64,000 nt of DNA from Artocarpus heterophyllus (taxonomy: Eukaryota; Streptophyta; Magnoliopsida; Rosales; Moraceae): the NCBI GenBank assembly GCA_025403435.1, contig CM046331.1:27942459-28006458 (forward strand), read 5' to 3'. Below are positions 11,280 to 24,369 of the stretch, piece by piece (the stretch's first letter is position 1; each line of letters begins with the position of its first letter). The notes under the pieces were generated by a model. That model did not search any database. It worked only from the letters and a program-made list of their open reading frames with translations, and was not told the origin of the DNA. Position numbers and translations under genes: made by a program.

Positions 11280-12565
11280 ATAAAAGCCATAAAGTAATAA
11301 ATGTAATATTCTTTAGTAATTGATTCAAAATTTTTCCAAAGGCTAACACCTCACCTAGACATGAATAGGGCCGACTTACTAGAAAGGTTTAGAAAAATGA
11401 AAGCAGAAACCGATATGATTACGTAAACTCAAATTTCAGCGCCAAACATTGATTTTAAACACAAGTGTGGATCCATCAAAAGATAATATAAGGCTCACGA
11501 CTTCAATTTATGACACTACAAATACAATGCAAATGTTGTTGAGTCATGGGGCCCTAAGAAATTGGTTTCTTTTCAAATCTTTATATATGTTGGTTTTTAA
11601 TGTAGTTTGGTGAACTTTAACGATATGTGTAGTACATAAATAAGAATCACATTTATGAGTCACCCACCACTAAGAATAAATGCATATGTTTTTATGGAAA
11701 TTGTGGTAAATTACAAAACTGAAACAAATAGAGCATTTAATAAACCAATTTGAACTTAATAAATATATTTAAATACTGTAGTATACTACAGAGCTTTATA
11801 TTTATTGTGACGGTCCAAACTGATGAATTTGAATTAGTTTGCCCAACACACGATAAAGCAAAATTATTAAATAGTAAATTTTAAAAATATTCAAAGTAAA
11901 TAGTAAAATTATTAGGTAAATCTTTTTCTTTGCTTTCAAAAAAAATTTATTGGGTGAATAATCTATTTATTATGAGTAAAAGATAATTTATCGAATAAAT
12001 TTGATTTTTACCGTTATTTATTTTAAATATTTTTAAAATATATTATTTATTTTAATTATTTAGAATGAATAAATAATGTTGACCTTTGCGCTTTACATTT
12101 CAAGGACATGTGAAAATAATTAATCGGACGTTGGGAATGTGGAAATAAATAAGACTTACCTTAAAGGATGTTTAGCCTACTTGATGTAGGAAAAGAAAAA
12201 TCAGAGAACATACAGATATATGTCATTTTTTAAACACGGTATAATTTTTGCTTTCAATTTTTTTAATATAAAGAGCAAAAATAAATAGAAAGATGTGTTA
12301 GGTTTTTGAATTGATATAATTGGCTTGTAATTATTTAAATAAAAAAATTAACATGAATTTTTGTGAAAAATATTGAGGAAAAATGTTTTCAGTCTGTTTT
12401 AAGATGAATTAAGAAATAAGTGGATATCTTTTAATCCTAGAGAGAGAGAGAAGTAGAGGTTAGGGAAAGTTTATTGGCAATTTTGTATAAACTTTGTCGG
12501 GAACCTCATTTGTTTAGAGCCAAGGAGGCTTGCAACAAGCTGCTAGTCAGCATAAAGATAATAGA

Positions 12566-12566
12566 T

Positions 12567-12600
<34 letters not shown>
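12566..12600. repeat. (TA)n microsatellite
   Basis: The sequence is an uninterrupted TA alternation preceded by two ATAG units. Confidence 0.9.
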
Positions 12601-12602
<2 letters not shown>

Positions 12603-13052
12603 TAATGCTCATTTTAAAATTAATATACAATTTCATTATATTGTAAAACTGTTTAAAATCACATATAAGATGACAATGTTATGCGTAATTTTTCCCCATA
12701 ATGATGAAAAGATAAACTGAAAAGTAATCAATAATAAACCTTATAAAGTATGAGAATAAATCTAACCACATCAGAATATCAATATAATTTAACATCATTA
12801 TACACTTTTAAATTTGTTATTATATAATTGGGTAGACTTAAGTATGGAAGGGAATTTAAATTAGAGGAACATCATTTTGTTAGCGTTGGAAATTAACTAC
12901 ACCACTTTTAGTTAAAAACAAAAACAAATGGTAACTTACATGTGAAAGTAATAGAAGTGAATAACTAGGCATCAAAAATGGTACGGATAAATCAATTCTG
13001 CATCAATTTTAAGGCTTATATTCTTAAGTCTAACCAATAACATAAATTAACC

Positions 13053-13232
13053 GGCTGTTTGGCTGAGGGATGGGAACCACGATTTTCACCACAACTCAGT
13101 TATGAGTAGTGTAAAGCTCTCACATACTACAGTAATAATAAAAAAAATTTACTACAGCATAAAGCTCTTACATGCTACAGTAAAAAAAATAGTTCTAACC
13201 AACGGTTCCCACCACTCTTCCGAACACCTTCA
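13053..13232. mobile_element. MITE, CATGCTACAGTA family
   Basis: The left end is GGCTGTTTGGCTGAGGG and the right end is CACTCTTCCGAACACCTTC. The interior carries AACTCAGTTATGAGTAGTGT and two copies of the CTCACATRCTACAGTA-type motif. Subterminal GGGAACC/GGTTCCC are also inverted. It is about 180 bp and non-coding. Confidence 0.6.
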
Positions 13233-14982
13233 GTTGTAAATCATTGTTGAACTCTAATTATTCATTAGTACCACTTTTATAAAAAAAAATAAGTTTACAA
13301 AAAAATGATAAATTTAATTCCGAATATTGTTATTCCTCTAAATCACCCATGAAACCAATGCAAATAGATTAGGCCCGTCCACGTCTAGACTACTAGAGCT
13401 ATAACAATGGGACGTTTCCCGCATCTGTTTTGAAAAATAACACTTCTATCACAATATTTTTCAATCTTATCACTTTTACGAGAAAGTTGAAAAGATATTA
13501 CGTTTAAAGAGTATAAAAACATAATTAATCACAAATATTTTCGATTAGAGTTAGGTAAATAAGTATCATCTAAAAGTATTTTGACTTTTTTGTCTAGAAG
13601 AAGCATGAATCTTAAAAAGAAAAATAAGTGGTAAAATATAATAGTAATAATAAAGGACTAGTTTACCACCTAATTTACTCCATCCGCTTTGTGACAAAAG
13701 ATGGGTTGGGCCGGGTTGGCCTTGCCTTGCCTTGCATATGGCAACAGATTGGACTAAGCCGGTCCATGGAGAGAAAATAAACCTGATCCTTTCAGGCCTA
13801 ATAACACAACTGGCCTTGAATGACCCAATCCTTATGTTCTAAAAAGTTATATTACCTGGTTATGCTGCACTTTTAAGAAACCCTGCTTATTCATGCCATA
13901 CTTAAGAAAAGGTAAAATTTTATTACTATAAAATTATAATTTTACTATTTATAAAATTAAAAGCATTGGTCTAATATAGAGTGTATTTTTTAGATTGAGT
14001 CATACTATTTTAAGTAGCGAAATTATAACCTCATGTAGTTAACTAGGATTGCCTATAAAAGATGTGCTAGACTACCAATGATATTACTTTTTAAAACAAT
14101 TGGTGTGATTTTTTTAAATCTTTTTTCTATTCGAAACAATTTAAATAAACAAATCCTAAAATTTCTTTCTCTGTCTTTCTCTCTCATCTATCTAAATATT
14201 TTTTTATGGCATAATAAATTTTGAGCATGTGACATTTATAAACGTAAGTTTTAAAAAACAGAATTTATGAAAATTTTGACATGATAAGTCTTGACACTCT
14301 TGTTTTTGTTTGAATGTCCTAACGACACATCATTTGTCTCTCGAGTTTTCTATGGCTTATACGAAAAATGCACGTCGTTTTAGGTTTAGGAGACTATTGT
14401 ATTAACTATTACTGATGTTGTTTGATTTGAGAACGACACGTCATGATTTTTTTGAAAAATTCTATTTACACCCTAAATATTTTTAAATATAGCCCAAAAT
14501 AAAAATATTGTCTAAAATTTAAAATTCTATAAGTTTAATATTAAAAACTATTATATTCCTCAAATAACCCTTACAATACACCAAATAAACAATCACTATT
14601 AAAGAGCTAAATCCTTTTTCTTTATATTGTGCAAACAATCTTCATATATTTAGTATCTAAGTTTTTTTCTTTTTTCCTTTACATGGTAGAGATTACGTTT
14701 TTTTATAATCTTAATAATTCATTTTTATTTGTAGTAAACTAAACGATTAAGAAAGCAAGCACTATTAGCTTTAAAAATAATGGCGGTGATTTCGGTCACT
14801 GCAAATGGATAACATTACTTGAAAACTTTTCAGATAATCATTTCCTTTTCCCCATATTCTAAAATAAATAGCCTTAGAGTAAGGATGCAAGCATGAGTTA
14901 TGGCTCTAGAAATCTCCTCCAATGAAAAAATGATTTTGAAAATTATCACTTTGAAAAGTAGCTTTAAGAAAAAATATTTTTG

Positions 14983-15195
14983 GGCAAATGACCTTTTTTT
15001 TTTTTGCAGTTTTTTGATACAAAAAAACTTGTTTTTTGGGCATAAAAACGGCTCTAGTTTTTTTTTCTTTTCACTCTGTTGAGGTTCCTCTTCTCGTTAC
15101 AGTTATTTTCGTTTTTTTTCTAAAAAAAACTGGGACAGTTTACTGCCTAGAAAAACGTATTTTTTTGTGCAAAAAAAAAAAAAAATCATTTCCTT
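14983..15195. mobile_element. Candidate fold-back/MITE-like element
   Basis: GGGCAAATGACC, a T tract and GCAGTTTTTTGATAC on the left are mirrored by CGTATTTTTTTGTGC, an A tract and TCATTTCC on the right. Together they form an imperfect inverted repeat of about 35 bases around a 140-base centre. Homopolymer tracts contribute much of the match, so confidence is modest. Confidence 0.3.
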
Positions 15196-16594
15196 AATTA
15201 AGGATTTTTTTTGGCCCTTTTGTCAAATTCTCCCCTTTATAATATGATGTTATGGAGACTATTACTTGAAAGTTCTAAAGCATTTGATCTAAAGAAGCTG
15301 CAGAAAAAAAACAACTATTGTCCTCGATAGGGTCTTGATGATGGAGATTGTTATTAAAAAACGCAAGAGATATGTATATCTTTTTATGCTAAATATTTGT
15401 TAGGGTGTATTGTGAGAGGTATTTGAGAAATATGATAGTTTTCAATATTAAAAGTATTTAATTTTAAAATTTAAACTTAATGTTTTTATTTTGGGGTGTC
15501 ATTAGGAATATTGGGAGTGTGAATATAATTTCTCTTCTTTTTAATATACGTTATGATGTAAAACTGCTATCGTTTGACTATGCATGATGATGTCGTGTAG
15601 TTCTTAGATTGACGTTTCATATGTCGTTTCGGACAAACGACATATCATCCATTGTTTAAGTGTGACAGATAGGTTTTGGTGTTTTTAAAACTACTGTTGT
15701 TATCTGATGAATCTCGTGGATTCAAATTTTACATTTTGCTGTTGCTCGAGAGAAACTGACACTTTATAGAATTGACATCCTTTTGTTGAGCTGAACAACG
15801 AGGAATGTGAATCAAAATCTCAAACTTAAATTGAGCATAATATCTAGATTATTGTTAAGTAAAACTTAAATTTGGATTTAAAATTCAACTCGAATTGAGT
15901 TTTGAGTTTAAAATCATAATTAATCTAATCTAAAACTCAAGTTTATTTGGTTAATTGGTTGGTTACTTTAGTTTGAACATGTTATGGTTTAGAAATGCAA
16001 ATTAATTTTTTGTATTGAGTGTTTTCCATAGCTTTGGAGACGTTTTCTTCGAGTGTTTTCCACAACTCAAAGTATTTTTGGTCATTTTTTAACGAAAAGT
16101 CCCAAAAATTACATTTGATAATAATATAAGTTCAAATCGTTTCAACCCGTTTACACTTAAATCAAAACCGCCTGCCATTCTACAGGTGATCTATGAGAAA
16201 AAAACTAACCCTCGCCAACCTAAAAATCATTAAACCGCCCACCGTCCACCGTCCACCCTGACCGTCCTTTTTCAGCTCGGAAAAGATACAACAAATAAGG
16301 CTTGAAATTTGGCGTGTCAGAAGACACCTTCACTAGTCTACACATTATAAAAAGAAAACAAAATATATTTAAGAGGTTAGTAAGGACAATAAATGAGGGC
16401 CCACCTCAACGAGATGATGACTTATCTAAAGGAGTTTGCTTCTAGGATCTGGTGGAAGAGGACCTTAACACTATTTTTTGATTGTTTGAGCTCATCTCTG
16501 TAATTCACTGAAAAAAGATTTTTTTTAATTTTTTATTTTCTATATGAAGAAACTTTTAAGCTTTTGAAGCTTTAAAACGAACTAGAAAAAAAAA

Positions 16595-19500
16595 ATGGTA
16601 CAAGGACTTCTACAAGCAGTACCAGTCCTCTATTCTTGTTCTTCTCCGTCTTCTATTCCTTCCAATACCTCTACCTCTAGGTATATAATTTCCAGTTTTT
16701 TCTTCATTTTTCTGGGTTTTGCCATTCCTTTTCTGGGCTCCCTTTTTTTTTTTTGGTTCCTTTTTTCTTTTGGTGAATTGTCCTTTTGCAAAATGTTTAC
16801 ATGGGTCTTTCTGGGTTTTTGTTTCAATCCTCTTATTTGCTCAGAATAATTATTTTCCGTGGAAATTTTGTATTAATAAAAAATTTGCAGTCTTAATCTG
16901 TTGATTTTTCTATTTTTGGAATTTCTTTTTTTCTGTCTCTTAAATTACATTTGTTTCTCCGATAATGCAGACGGGTGCCTGCTAAAATAATAGTGAAGTG
17001 CTTAGTTGAGGATTCTGTGTCCACAAATAAGCTGGTGACTAGGCGTGTTTTACCTGGTTTTGTGGCTTCATTGATATTTGTCTCTCCAATAAACCAGGTA
17101 AATCTTTTAATACTATATATATTTTTTTAATAATGATGAACCATGTTGGTTGGTTTCTCACTCTATAGAATTTATGAATGTTTGTTTTGTACTGATACTA
17201 AAGTTTTGAACTTGAAGAGAAAATTGAAGAGAAAAATGTTCACAAGAGGAAAAAGTGATAATTTTTTTTTTATTACTAGTTTGTGACATGATTGAATTGT
17301 TTTATATGCACTAGATAATAACATTCTTTTACTAAGCTTTTAGGCCAAAATGGATCCTCTAAAAGCTGGCTAGTTCTAAAATTTTGGCTTAAACTTTTCA
17401 TGATAGTGGGGTTTTTCACTGATGTTCATTCATTTGCATGACTAATTCAACCTAAATTACATTGAACTAGTTTGACATTTTTTTTTTAATGAAGGTGGAG
17501 AATTTTGTGGGTAGGGTATAAGAAAAATCTCTTTGGGATATATTTTTTTAAAAAATACAATTTAATGGAACTCCAAAAAAATCTAATGATTCAGCATTGC
17601 ACGCTTAAGATTTAGTATTTTCATACCATACCGTAGAATTCTCCAAAGAAGATATAAGCTATGTTAGAGAATTCTGTGATAGTGTGAAAAAAATACTCTA
17701 CTAACAGGACACATATTTTTAACTGTTAGATCATGCCAACATTGTATCAAATGAAGAAAAGTATGATATAACAAAATTTGACGAAAATCTGAGGTTTAAA
17801 AGCTATGTGCTACCAGTAAAGTATTTGAGTTTTGGGATTTGTTTGTGATTGCTAAAGTTACCATCTTGGCAGGCTGTTGCAGGCGATGTAACCCATCAAG
17901 GAAATATATGCCAGCTTGCAAGTGCAGCAAATAATTTGCCAAGTCTGCCACTTGATGAGGATTCTGATAAAGGAGGTGGGAAGCTGATGATGATGAGAGG
18001 GATGACGGCTAAAGATTTTGATCCCATCAGATATTCTGGAAGATGGTTTGAAGTGGCTTCACTTAAACGTGGATTCGCCGGACAAGGTCAAGAAGACTGC
18101 CATTGCACGCAGGTAAATGCTATAAAGGGTATGTATGGTTTTGAGTTGTAACTCCTGAATGCTGGTTTTAGTTTTTTGAAAAATCGAAAACTCGGGATTG
18201 AATATTTGAACTTACGATAACATTATAGGCAGGCCTTGACTTACTGCCAGGCTAAACCTATGCTCATATTGTTCTATACAAGGAAGTGATAATTATGATA
18301 AATGAAACATTATTCTCAGCCTCAGTACCTCTAGATTTGGCTGCACTCCGGAGAAAACTGTTTTTTTTTTTTTTTTTTAATCATAATTTACTTTGTTACT
18401 GAATTAAAGACACTTGGAAAAGAGTTTCAGTGCCTTCCCTAAACTTATATATCTTATTCTGCGGTGGTCGGAAAAGAACTGTGGTTTTTGGCTTGCTAAT
18501 CTCGTATTTTTTTGGATTGCCATCCATGTATTTTGGAAGCGAACTCCATGTTTTTGGAGGGTCCTTACAAGTGATTGGAGTCAAAAAGAAGTTTCCTCCT
18601 CGTGTTCTTTCGGTGAATGTTGTATAGCGATTAGGCTACTGATTAGAGCATAAGGTGTGGGCAAAGGGTGTTGTAACTGATAAGTAGTTTGTTAGCTGTT
18701 AGTTAGAGTTTGTTATAGAGCATTGGTAGTATAAATAGGAGGGTTAGTAGCTAACGAGGATCATGGTCTTATTAGCGTGAATTTGGGAGAGTTGCGGCCT
18801 TCCTAATGCTGCTACTCAATATTGTCAATAGTTCATCAATAAAGATGAATCTTTCAGCTCTTTCTTCTTCTCTACTGTCATTTTCCAGAATGAGATGGCT
18901 TTCTATTCCATAGCTCCTTCATTTTTGTGGCTGCTAAATGCAGGGTGTATATACGTTTGATATGGCGGCACCATCCATTCAAGTTGATACCTTTTGTGTT
19001 CATGGAGGTCCTGATGGATACATTACGGGCATAAGGGGAAAAGTTCAATGCCTTTCAGAGGAAGATTTGGAGAAAAATGCGACAGAACTCGAAAAACAAG
19101 AGATGATCAAAGAGAAATGCTCTCTGCGTTTCCCAACATTGCCATTCATTCCTAAGGAGCCATATGATGTGATTGCAACGGATTATGACAATTTCGCTCT
19201 TGTTTCGGGAGCAAAAGACAGAAGCTTCGTACAGGTAAGTAATGATTTGAAGAAGGCCCTGCAATTTGTATGCATCTAGTTGATACAAGCTCTCTTTTTA
19301 CTGAAAGATCATAAGAGAAAGTAGAATTCTGTGATAGTTCTTAACCATTAAATCTTTATCAAATTCCCACTAAGGACATGATTGTAATATGATCCTATAA
19401 TTCAAAACTGTTGCTTATTGGTAAGAATCACTACCATAGAATTGTCCCAAAAGAAACTTCTTTTGTGAGTAATGACTGAAAGGCATTTTTGGCATTAATA

Positions 19501-19788
19501 TTTCAGATATACTCAAGAAGACCTGATCCTGGACCGGAATTCATAGAGAAATACAAGTCTTACTTGGCAAACTTGGGATATGATCCGAACAAAATTAAGG
19601 ACACCCCGCAAGATTGCCAAGCGATGTCAAACAGTCAACTAGCTGCAATGATGTCAATGTCAGGAATGCAACAAGCTCTAACGAACCAGTTTCCTGATCT
19701 GGAATTGAAGGCCCCTGTTGCATTGAACCCATTTACTAGTGTATTTGATACTCTTAAGAAGCTTGTTGAGCTTTACTTCAAGCAGTAG
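16595..19788 (+). CDS. CHL: Chloroplastic lipocalin (plastid lipocalin, LCNP)
   Basis: The product is the plastid lipocalin of the thylakoid lumen, which protects membrane lipids against photo-oxidative damage and is needed for sustained photoprotective quenching (qH). Five exons with consensus borders and matching phase give 341 residues: 16595-16680, 16971-17097, 17873-18112, 18944-19234 and 19507-19788. Residues 1-70 form a Ser-rich transit peptide followed by a hydrophobic stretch (GFVASLIFV) suited to lumenal targeting. The lipocalin signature YSGRWFEVASLKRG is at 125-138. GQGQEDCHCTQGVYTFD and VHGGPDGYITGIRGKVQC follow, with conserved cysteines. The second strand-rich half contains YDVIATDYDNFALVSGAKD. 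The C-terminus TLKKLVELYFKQ is typical of the family, and the length matches it. The start at 16595 is the first ATG giving a transit peptide in frame. The 831-bp intron 3 holds a retroelement LTR-like fragment. Confidence 0.95.
18630..18880 (+). mobile_element. LTR-like fragment in lipocalin intron 3
   Basis: The segment contains GTTAGCTGTTAGTTAGAG, then TATAAATAGGAGG (about 18730) and GGGAGAGTTGCGGCCTTCC, then CATCAATAAAGATG (about 18836). A TATA box, a short leader and a poly(A) signal in this order resemble the 3' half of a Ty1/copia LTR. Element ends and a target duplication were not identified. Confidence 0.4.
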
Positions 19789-20627
19789 TTTCTCAATTCA
19801 GTGTAACTTATAAGGCTCACCTAGTTATATCATATCAACTTAAACACTGAGATATTCTATGTTCATGACATTAATATTCTTACAAAAAATTGTCGTTGCC
19901 ATTGAGATCAGCGTTAAATTAGAATTTGGCTTGAGATGCAATAGGCCAATTCTAAACCAATAGAACCTTTGATGTGCTTTGAACAAATAAAATTGATTTT
20001 CGTATATTTGGCACTTTTGTCACCAAACTTTTTAGGTTTGGCAAGTTGCTACTTAAACTTTTAGTTTTAGAAAATTAATAAAGTGCAGCACGGTGTCTTA
20101 AATCAATGATGGTTATTAAAATTAGTACCGAATGCCCTTTTACAAGTCGTGTGAACTTGGCGTGTTGAAAGTTCTGGTGATGGCAAAGCACTTCTTGTCA
20201 TGTGCATTAGGGCGTTTTGGTCCAAATTTTAACATCATCTAATGATCTGGGGCACTCTACAATATTTTATTGAATTCGGGGGTAATTTGCCTAGATTGAA
20301 AATTTGAGGAGTAACTTACTAATTCACTAAAATTCAAGGGGCAAAAGTGATTTTATGTAGTGTACAACATCATAATGTCAGTCCATTAGCTTTAGTTTAG
20401 AACCCAATTTATCCCCATAAAATTTTTAGTGAAATAGCGTTTATTTGTTACTTAGTTTGTAGTCAAATTCTTTTCCACATCACAACTTCTCTACAAACAT
20501 CAAAATATGAAACTAGAGTTTTGATTCCCAAACTGATGAAACAAACAAGACCATTAAAATTTTTTCAATTGCTACATGGCAAAAACGAAAACTTCTAATT
20601 CAATACAAGAATTTGCCCATAATGTCA
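19789..20627. other. 3' intergenic between lipocalin and LTD
   Basis: The 839 bases between two convergent stop codons hold the two 3' untranslated regions. Nothing else is recognised. Confidence 0.6.
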
Positions 20628-22157
20628 TCATGCTTTCTGAGCTGAAAAGTTAAGAATCAAGTCTCTGATTTCTTCACTAGCAGCTCTATCAAGTGCTGTT
20701 CTGCCATCAGCATCCTTGACATCAAATTTGGCTCCAGCTCTCAACAGCTCCTCAATTTTTGGCTTGTCACCTTCAGAGGCAGCCATCATCAGCAGTATAT
20801 CTACTGGATGGATGTTAAGGCTTAAAAGAGCCTCCATTTTGTCATATGAACCCTCAACAGCAAGCATTCCCATATAGTTGAAATACTGTAAAATGTAAAC
20901 GAAGATGAGTTTAAAGTTAAGCTGGCCTTTACAATTCTTACGTAGGAACCGTCTTTTTTCCCTAGCGTATAGAATTGTTATTTCAGCCGTTAAACCAACT
21001 GTTTAACCGTTTGATCTATGATTAGAAATAGTTTTGTATCGAGCGTTATAATAGTTTAATGTGATCATTCACAGATCAAAGCCATTAAAAAATTAATCCG
21101 ACGACTTAAATATAAGTTCCTACAACAAGTGACTTTGAATTAAGAGCACTAAAAGGACCATAGTATAAAAAACGCCACCAAGTTTTTTTGTCCGGCATTA
21201 AAGCACTGGCAGGGTAACATGTATAGCTTTCTTTAATATAAAATTAAAAAGGGGCTTATTTACTATTTTATATACTGCATTTATAGTTTATTAGTCTATA
21301 TTATATACCATAAATTTAGGATTTTTTAAAAATTGTATTTTAACAAGTTGATGATAATCTCTAAAGAGTAAAATCATTGTTTAAGTGGTCAAAATTGACC
21401 AAAAAGACATTTTAAAATTGACAAAAAAATTAAAATTCAAAAGTACAATGTTGAGAATATTCAGACAGAATGCCATCATACACATTTTGACACAGCTCAA
21501 AAATACAAAGTGTAAAACAGTAGATATCGCTGCATAAGGACATTTTTATTCTTCCAAAATATGGTTAGGAAAATTTGTTTCTGGATTTTTGAACTCATAT
21601 TTTTCTCAGGTTTGCTACTTCAAAGAAGGAAAAAAAAAAGATTGTTTTTGTTCTTAGCATTTTACAATTTTTACAAGTGAATTGACCCACAATTCTATAA
21701 CTTGTGGCAAATGCAACTACCATAGTATAAAAAAATGTAATAGACTTTCTCTTCAATCAATACAGAACAAATATATATATATATATAACAATTTCCATCA
21801 AAATCCAACAATGAAGAGGAAAAATACAATACTCTCTAAAAATTCAAACTTTGAGAGAGAGAGTAGAGTGAGAACCTGTTCAACATCATCTCTATCAAAG
21901 TCATCACGTGACTGGCTGCCATAAATGCCAGCACCTTCAGCGTCAACACCATTTTTACCAAACTTGAACCAGCACTTTGCTCTACCCCCATTGGATGGTC
22001 CAACACCAGAGGTTCTTACCCAACCGAGCCTGGTTTTTCCATTCACAAATTGAGTGTTGAATTTGGGCACTGAAGAATTGCATGATTTTTGGGTAAAAAT
22101 TTTGTGGGTACTAATAATAATATTTAAACTAGTACTAGTCCATGGGATTGAAGCCAT
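20628..22157 (-). CDS. LTD: LHCP translocation defect protein (LTD/GDC1), chloroplast ankyrin protein
   Basis: LTD carries imported light-harvesting chlorophyll proteins from the inner-envelope translocon to the chloroplast SRP pathway for insertion into thylakoids. Two exons give 179 residues, near the usual length: 21876-22157 (94 codons) and 20628-20885 (86 codons including stop). Residues 1-50 are a Ser/Thr-rich transit peptide. WVRTSGVGPSNGG and AKCWFKFGKNGVDAEGAG are the conserved mature N-terminus. Exon 2 contains NYMGMLAVEGSYDKMEALL and the ankyrin-type segment MAASEGDKPKIEELLRAGA followed by VKDADGRTALDRA. I chose the ATG at 22157 because MASIP.. is the family N-terminus; an in-frame ATG 45 bases upstream would only lengthen the transit peptide. 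The gene is tail-to-tail with the lipocalin gene. Confidence 0.93.
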
Positions 22158-22615
22158 GGCTGAGATTTCAAGACTTTTGTTTTTAAAACTGTAAAAGCTC
22201 AAAATTCAAGACTTTTGAGCTTTTTTGGCTAGCATTCTCTTCAGTTCTCAGACATCCTTCTATCCTATCCACTCATTTGAAGGTTGAGGAGAGGTGTTAT
22301 GGTGTGTTAAGCAACACTGCTGATTGTTACATGTCAACCATCCAACCAATCGGATTGTGTCGTTTTGCTGACTGTCACCATCCTATAACACTGTTTGCTA
22401 AGGGAGAACTTAAAGGGCTTGAACCAAATGTGGCTTCCAGTCTTGGGCTTTTCAAAAAGTTTATGGGCTGGTGTGGACCAGTGGTTGAGGCCTGACTCAA
22501 CTTGGTACTAGGCACATTTGCAACCCATTAACAAGTTTGCGGAAATGGTAGAAAATTTTACTTTTTCAAAACTAATTGCATCAATGAAACAGATTTTAAA
22601 AATATTTATAATAAC

Positions 22616-22757
22616 AAATTTAATGTATAAATAATTTATTTAGCCTTTTATTTATAAGGTAAATAATTTTTATTTATATTACAAATAAATTTAAGGTATA
22701 AATAATTTATTTACCCTATTATTTATGGTGTAAATAATTTTTATTTACACTTTAAAT
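22616..22757. repeat. 71-bp tandem duplication, AT-rich
   Basis: Unit 1 starts AAATTTAATGTATAAATAAT at 22616 and unit 2 starts AAATTTAAGGTATAAATAAT at 22687. The two align over their full length with about ten differences. Confidence 0.8.
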
Positions 22758-24369
22758 AATCATAAATCTTATTTATCATCCAAAGTTTCAAAACCTTTAT
22801 ATACTTCAAAATTTAAAAAATTTACTATTTCCTTTATTTACCTTAAAATTTGAGTTAATTGTGCGCGCGCACAAAATGCATAAATATATAAATATGCAGG
22901 TGTGGTAATTTGAGTCATATATATACATATATATATATATATATGTATCTATACCCATTTTAGTGGGTGGAAAAAAATGTCCCCAAGTCGTGATATTTGC
23001 GCATAAAAGATATCTACTACTCCTTCTCCTTCTTCCTTTAAAAATAAAATAAAATTAAAATTAGGTGCATAATTTTTACGTTTTTAACTACCATAAAATG
23101 GGCAGATTGACCCTATTCTCAAATTAAAAACATGTTTTAAATAGGAAATGAGAACATGTATTTAGGCTGGCCATTTGAGAAGATGACCACAATCTTTCCG
23201 GAGCTTTATTCCTTAATGAAGAAAAGTTAATAATGGATAATGAAACTTCAACTTTCATACTTGAAGCAACTGTTGTTTTTCTTTCTTTGAATCATTCCGC
23301 TGCTTAAAAGTGATTGTTAAAATTGCTATGAGCATTTCATCAAACGTAACATTCTGATAATCGGAAGAGTATTACGAAGTCGCATCCTGAAGGTCTTAAG
23401 AAATGCATAAGAAATAAGTATTGTATACTTTCTATAATAAATTAATAAATAACAAATCATTAATAGATTGGTGCAACGATAAAGATGTTTTTTTTTTTTT
23501 TTTTCCATTTCAAGAATACACCTCTATGAATGTTGAACATACATAAATGTTCGTAAATGTTCTACAAAAACCAATGTGTACTTCCATTCCACAACTATGA
23601 AGATTATATTCAACGGCAGCTTGATAAAGCAATGTTCATAAGTGAAAGGGATTTGACAACATAAAAGAGATTCAGGAAAAACTAGCACTATTGTCTGCAT
23701 GTTCTTTTTCCTTATTATTTCTCATTATTTAGCTATGTTGTTCCGAACAATATATATATATATTGTTTTTGGTAAGAATAAAATTGTTTGTTACTTTTGG
23801 CCAAAAAAATATATATGTTTGTTAGTCGATATGAGTTTTATTTTTCCATTAGAACAAAAGCTGCACCGATTGATTTGGTTCTCGTTAAGAATATGCGTTT
23901 TACATAATCCCACATGGGCTAGTTAAAAGAGTAAAGGATCAAAACAAGCATTATAAAAGGCAGGCTGAAAAATGAAAAAAAAAAACTCTCCGCGTTTTGA
24001 CTAAAATCAAGTGTAGTATATGTTCTTATTAGTTTAATATCTGATACGTGTGCCAATGGCGCTCCAGGCGTTGCACTATTGCACGGGTCTGGCGTTTCCT
24101 ACCAATGCCAACACAAGTTTAAAATTTATTAGCACGAGTTTAAAATTTATTAGCCCTTTGCGCGGGCTTGGCTTACCTTGCCAATTCTACTTTAAAGTTT
24201 ATTAGGCCTTCAATTGTTTAGTAGTTTATACACCAAAGTTTGATTTTTTAAAAATTTATAACAAAATTAGACACAATAGAAATTAGTAGCCCAAGCCCAA
24301 ATAGATTAAAAAAGATATTGAAATCCAAAAATGTCTTGCAACTTTAAGAATGAGTACCACTCTTGATCG

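Larger units (their letters stand above)
7659..16594. other. Long gene-free interval with microsatellites and small elements
   Basis: About 9 kb separates the divergently transcribed SPG1 (-) and lipocalin (+) genes. No reading frame carries a recognisable domain. The interval holds the SPG1 promoter side (about 7660-8100, moderately GC-rich), a microsatellite cluster at 9438-9571, two MITE copies (11109-11279, 13053-13232), a (TA)n run at 12566-12600 and a candidate fold-back element near 14980-15195. The rest is AT-rich with many T tracts. Confidence 0.5.

Noticed and set aside
18414..18653. Overlapping frames in lipocalin intron 3 with LHVFGG-like residues
   Set aside because: A kelch-like glimpse only; the region is intronic, shows no repeated kelch blocks and probably belongs to retroelement debris.
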